A stretch of 64,000 bases of DNA, taken from positions 589,192-653,191 of the forward strand of contig NZ_JAKUKE010000003.1 in assembly GCF_024197615.1 (NCBI RefSeq), read 5' to 3'. The translations under genes and the position numbers were made by a program. Positions 61,674 through 64,000 of the stretch are shown piece after piece; the stretch's first letter is position 1, and every line of letters starts with the position of its first letter. The notes under the pieces are model-generated. The model had not been told where the DNA came from. It saw only the letters and a program-made list of their open reading frames with translations, and made no database searches. This stretch comes from Desulfuromonas sp. KJ2020 (GTDB taxonomy: Bacteria; Desulfobacterota; Desulfuromonadia; Desulfuromonadales; SZUA-540).

Positions 61674-63653
61674 ATGGAAGCCACCCGTGAAATCTACTGG
61701 AACGTCGGCCATGGCGTGGTGCTGCCCATGTATCTGCTGGCGCTGGCGGCCTTCGGTCTGCTGGCCTGGGGAGTCAGGCAGCGGCTGGCCCACTGGCGGC
61801 AGGGCAAGGCGCTCAACCGGTTCGACCGGCCGCAGGAGAGGCTGCGGCGCATGGTCGCCGAGGTGCTGGCGCAGAAGAAAGTCGCCCGTGTCCGCGAGGG
61901 CGGCGTCTATCATGCCCTGTTCTTCTGGGGCTTTGCGATCCTCTTTGCCGGCACCCTGCTGGTAATGCTGCAGGCCGACCTGCTGACCCCGGTGTTCGAG
62001 GTCAACCTGCTGCAGGGTGGCTTTTACCTGATTTTTTCCCTGGCCCTCGATCTGGCCGGCGCCCTGGCCATCCTCATGCTGGCCGGCCTCTTCGTGCGGC
62101 GCTTCCTGGTCAAGCCGGCCGGCCTGGAGACCAAACCCGAAGACCTCTGGCTTCACGGTCTGCTCTTCGCCATCCTCCTCACCGGCTTCTTCATCGAGGG
62201 CGCCCGCCTGGCCGCCACCGAACTGGTCTGGAATCCTGAGCTGGCCCGCTATTCTCCCGTCGGCCTGCTGGTGGCCAAGAGCATGGCGGGGCTGTCGAGC
62301 CAGGGCCTTTCCACCCTGCACGTCTTCCTCTGGTGGCTGCATCTGCTGCTGGCCCTCGGTTTTGTCGCGGCGCTCCCCTTCACCAAGCTGAGGCACATCC
62401 TCTACACCAGCGCCAACGCTTTTTTTGCGCCCCTGGAAGCCAAGGGCACCCTTGCCACCCTCGACCTCGAAGACGAAGAGGCCGAGCAGTTCGGCGCCGC
62501 TACCCTGGCCGACCTGACCTGGAAAGACCTCTTCGACGCCGACGCCTGCACCAGCTGCAAACGCTGCCAGGATCGCTGCCCGGCCCATGTCACCGACAAG
62601 CCGCTCTCCCCCATGAGGCTCATTCAGCAGCTCGGCGAGACGGCGCCCGACAAGCCCCTGGCCCAGGCGGTGGGGGAAGAGGCCATCTGGGCCTGCACCA
62701 CCTGCCGCGCCTGTCAGGATATCTGCCCCGCCAACAACGAGCACGTCAACAAGATCATCGAGCTGCGCCGCCATCTGACCCTGATGGAAGGCGCCTTCCC
62801 CGGCGACGAGGTGCGCACGGCCATCAGCAACCTGGAGGTGAACGGCAATCCCTTCGGCATGGCTTTTGCCGGGCGCGGCGACTGGGCCGAGGGGCTCGAC
62901 CTGGCTCGGGTGACGGCGGGGGAGGAGGCCGACATCCTCTACTTTGCCGGCTGCTATGCCTCCTTTGACCAGCGCAACCGCGAGGTCGCCCGCAACTTCG
63001 TGCGCATCTGCCAGGCCGCCGGCGTCCGCGTCGGTATCCTCGGCAAGGACGAGAAGTGCTGCGGTGAGCCGGCCCGCAAGCTGGGCAACGAATATCTCTA
63101 CCAGATGCTGGCCCAGGAGAATGTCGAGACCCTTCAGACGAGCGGGGTGGCGCGCATCGTTACCACCTGCCCGCACTGTTTCAACACCCTGAGCCGCGAT
63201 TACCGGGATCTGGGTCTGCTGGTGGAGGTCGAACACTACAGCACCTACATCCACCGCCTTCTGCAGGACGGCCGTCTGGCTCTGACCCCGGGGGAGGAGC
63301 AGGTCTGCACCTACCACGACTCCTGCTACCTGGGACGCTACAAGGATATCGTCAGCGAGCCGCGGGAGGTGCTCCAAGCGGCGGGCTGGCAGGTGACGGA
63401 GATGGCCCAGGCCGGCGTCGACAGTTTCTGCTGCAGTGCCGGTGGCGGCCGCATCCTGGCCGAAGAAAAGCTGGGGTCGCGCATCCATGTCGAAAGGGTG
63501 CGGCAGGCGGCGGCCACGGAGGCGCCGATTCTGGTCAGCAACTGTCCCTTCTGCCTGACCATGTTCGAAGACGGCATCAAGACCTCCGATTGTGAAGACC
63601 GACTCAAGGTACGCGATTTAGCCGAAATTGTGGTGGAAAGGATAGGAGGATAG
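61674..63653 (+). CDS. Membrane FeS oxidoreductase, EtfAB:menaquinone oxidoreductase type
   Basis: 659 aa. Five to six N-terminal membrane helices (about residues 10-245) with conserved His, resembling the NarI-like heme b domain. Two 4Fe-4S motifs follow (CTSCKRCQDRCP near 291, CTTCRACQDICP near 339), then two CCG domains (CCGEP near 460, CCSAGG near 583). This is the form of the EtfAB:(methyl)menaquinone oxidoreductase of Geobacter and syntrophs, and the gene sits directly before etfB. It would pass electrons from acyl-CoA dehydrogenation into the quinone pool. Confidence 0.88.
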   Translation: MEATREIYWNVGHGVVLPMYLLALAAFGLLAWGVRQRLAHWRQGKALNRFDRPQERLRRMVAEVLAQKKVARVREGGVYHALFFWGFAILFAGTLLVMLQADLLTPVFEVNLLQGGFYLIFSLALDLAGALAILMLAGLFVRRFLVKPAGLETKPEDLWLHGLLFAILLTGFFIEGARLAATELVWNPELARYSPVGLLVAKSMAGLSSQGLSTLHVFLWWLHLLLALGFVAALPFTKLRHILYTSANAFFAPLEAKGTLATLDLEDEEAEQFGAATLADLTWKDLFDADACTSCKRCQDRCPAHVTDKPLSPMRLIQQLGETAPDKPLAQAVGEEAIWACTTCRACQDICPANNEHVNKIIELRRHLTLMEGAFPGDEVRTAISNLEVNGNPFGMAFAGRGDWAEGLDLARVTAGEEADILYFAGCYASFDQRNREVARNFVRICQAAGVRVGILGKDEKCCGEPARKLGNEYLYQMLAQENVETLQTSGVARIVTTCPHCFNTLSRDYRDLGLLVEVEHYSTYIHRLLQDGRLALTPGEEQVCTYHDSCYLGRYKDIVSEPREVLQAAGWQVTEMAQAGVDSFCCSAGGGRILAEEKLGSRIHVERVRQAAATEAPILVSNCPFCLTMFEDGIKTSDCEDRLKVRDLAEIVVERIGG

Positions 63654-63655
63654 CC

Positions 63656-64000
63656 ATGAAATTACTCGTATGCATTAAGCAGGTTCCCGACCTGGAGTCC
63701 CGCTTCAAGCCGGCCGCCGACGGTCTCTGGTTCGACGACAACGATCTGGCCTGGCGCCTGAACGAATACGATGAATATGCCGTCGAACAGGCCGTGCAGC
63801 TCAAGGAACAGCTGGGGGGCGAAGCGGAGCTGACCGTCCTCTCCATTGGCCCCGACCGGGTGGTGGAAGCGATCAAGAAGGCCCTGGCCATGGGGGCCGA
63901 CAAGGCGGTGCATGTGCAGGACAGCGCCGCGCATCAGAAGGATCCCTGGCAGATCGCCTCCATCATTGCCGCCTATGCCCGCGAGCAGGGGTTCGACCTC
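63656..64000 (+). CDS. etfB: Electron transfer flavoprotein beta subunit (cut by window edge)
   Basis: First 115 codons only. MKLLVCIKQVPDLESRFKPAADG, LNEYDEYAVEQAVQLKEQ and VLSIGPDRVVEAIKKALAMGADKAV are EtfB signatures. RBS GGAGGA precedes ATG 63656, two bases after the previous stop. etfA is expected just beyond the window. Confidence 0.94.
   Translation, partial: MKLLVCIKQVPDLESRFKPAADGLWFDDNDLAWRLNEYDEYAVEQAVQLKEQLGGEAELTVLSIGPDRVVEAIKKALAMGADKAVHVQDSAAHQKDPWQIASIIAAYAREQGFDL

Noticed and set aside
60492-63488. Long minus-strand open frame opposite the acyl-CoA dehydrogenase and FeS oxidoreductase genes
   Set aside because: Same shadow effect; it crosses two clear plus-strand genes and shows no family motif.
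1-64000. CRISPR arrays, IS elements with transposase, rRNA
   Set aside because: No regularly spaced direct repeats, transposase motifs or rRNA stretches were seen anywhere in the window.

Overview
The window reads as a chromosomal segment of a Desulfuromonadales-type bacterium (Geobacter/Desulfuromonas relatives). This is an inference from content: a leuS-lptE-holA-rpsT-murJ block, a PpcA-like triheme cytochrome, an HcpR-type Crp/Fnr regulator, a membrane FeS oxidoreductase of the EtfAB:menaquinone type, and an unusual chemosensory operon. Most genes have high GC. The stretch just after a tRNA-Leu gene (about 24.3-26.3 kb) is visibly AT-richer and looks acquired.

Layout. 1-10.0 kb: a chemosensory operon, with partial cheA, an ExeA-like AAA ATPase, two cheW, two stand-alone receivers, a zinc-ribbon receiver protein, a HEAT-repeat protein, cheR, cheB and a GAF protein. 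10.0-19.3 kb: housekeeping genes (infA, leuS, lptE, holA, rpsT, murJ, ogt, a YjdF-like membrane protein, trmL, a lipid A acyltransferase). 19.5-24.1 kb: two tandem O-acetylhomoserine sulfhydrylases and rqcH. 24.2-26.35 kb: tRNA-Leu(CAG) followed by two tandem, decayed integrative elements. Each starts at a copy of the tRNA 3' end with a broken integrase gene, and the first carries a winged-helix/MNT nucleotidyltransferase plus HEPN pair. 26.4-28.5 kb: a Crp/Fnr (HcpR-like) regulator, a YgbA-family protein and a ferredoxin, the last two behind matching palindromes. 28.6-37.1 kb: small envelope proteins, a nitroreductase, a rhodanese, cmoA/cmoB, a PilZ response regulator, a sigma-54-promoted pair of small membrane proteins, an MgtC-family protein and two c-type cytochromes. 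37.1-41.8 kb: rsgA, then B12/acyl-CoA genes (YbgC thioesterase, adenosyltransferase, mutase B12 subunit, acyl-CoA dehydrogenase, meaB). At 41.83-41.96 kb a strong promoter and a terminator flank only the 5' half of a tRNA-Val gene. 42-45.3 kb: a flavoprotein, then a DUF362 and NapH-like ferredoxin pair.

45.3-64 kb is the most striking part: a MerR regulator and two operons in the same direction. They encode a CoA-transferase, an IclR regulator, a TRAP transporter, Usp, a DUF6125-like protein, fused isobutyryl-CoA mutase IcmF, a nitroreductase and an M24 peptidase. The second operon encodes thiolase, 3-hydroxybutyryl-CoA dehydrogenase, crotonase, acyl-CoA dehydrogenase, a membrane FeS oxidoreductase and EtfB (cut by the window edge). 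A near-identical operator lies in both operon promoters and a weaker copy precedes the MerR gene. The simplest reading is uptake of a short branched carboxylate such as isobutyrate, CoA activation, carbon-skeleton rearrangement to butyryl-CoA, beta-oxidation to acetyl-CoA, and electron delivery through Etf and the membrane oxidoreductase to menaquinone.
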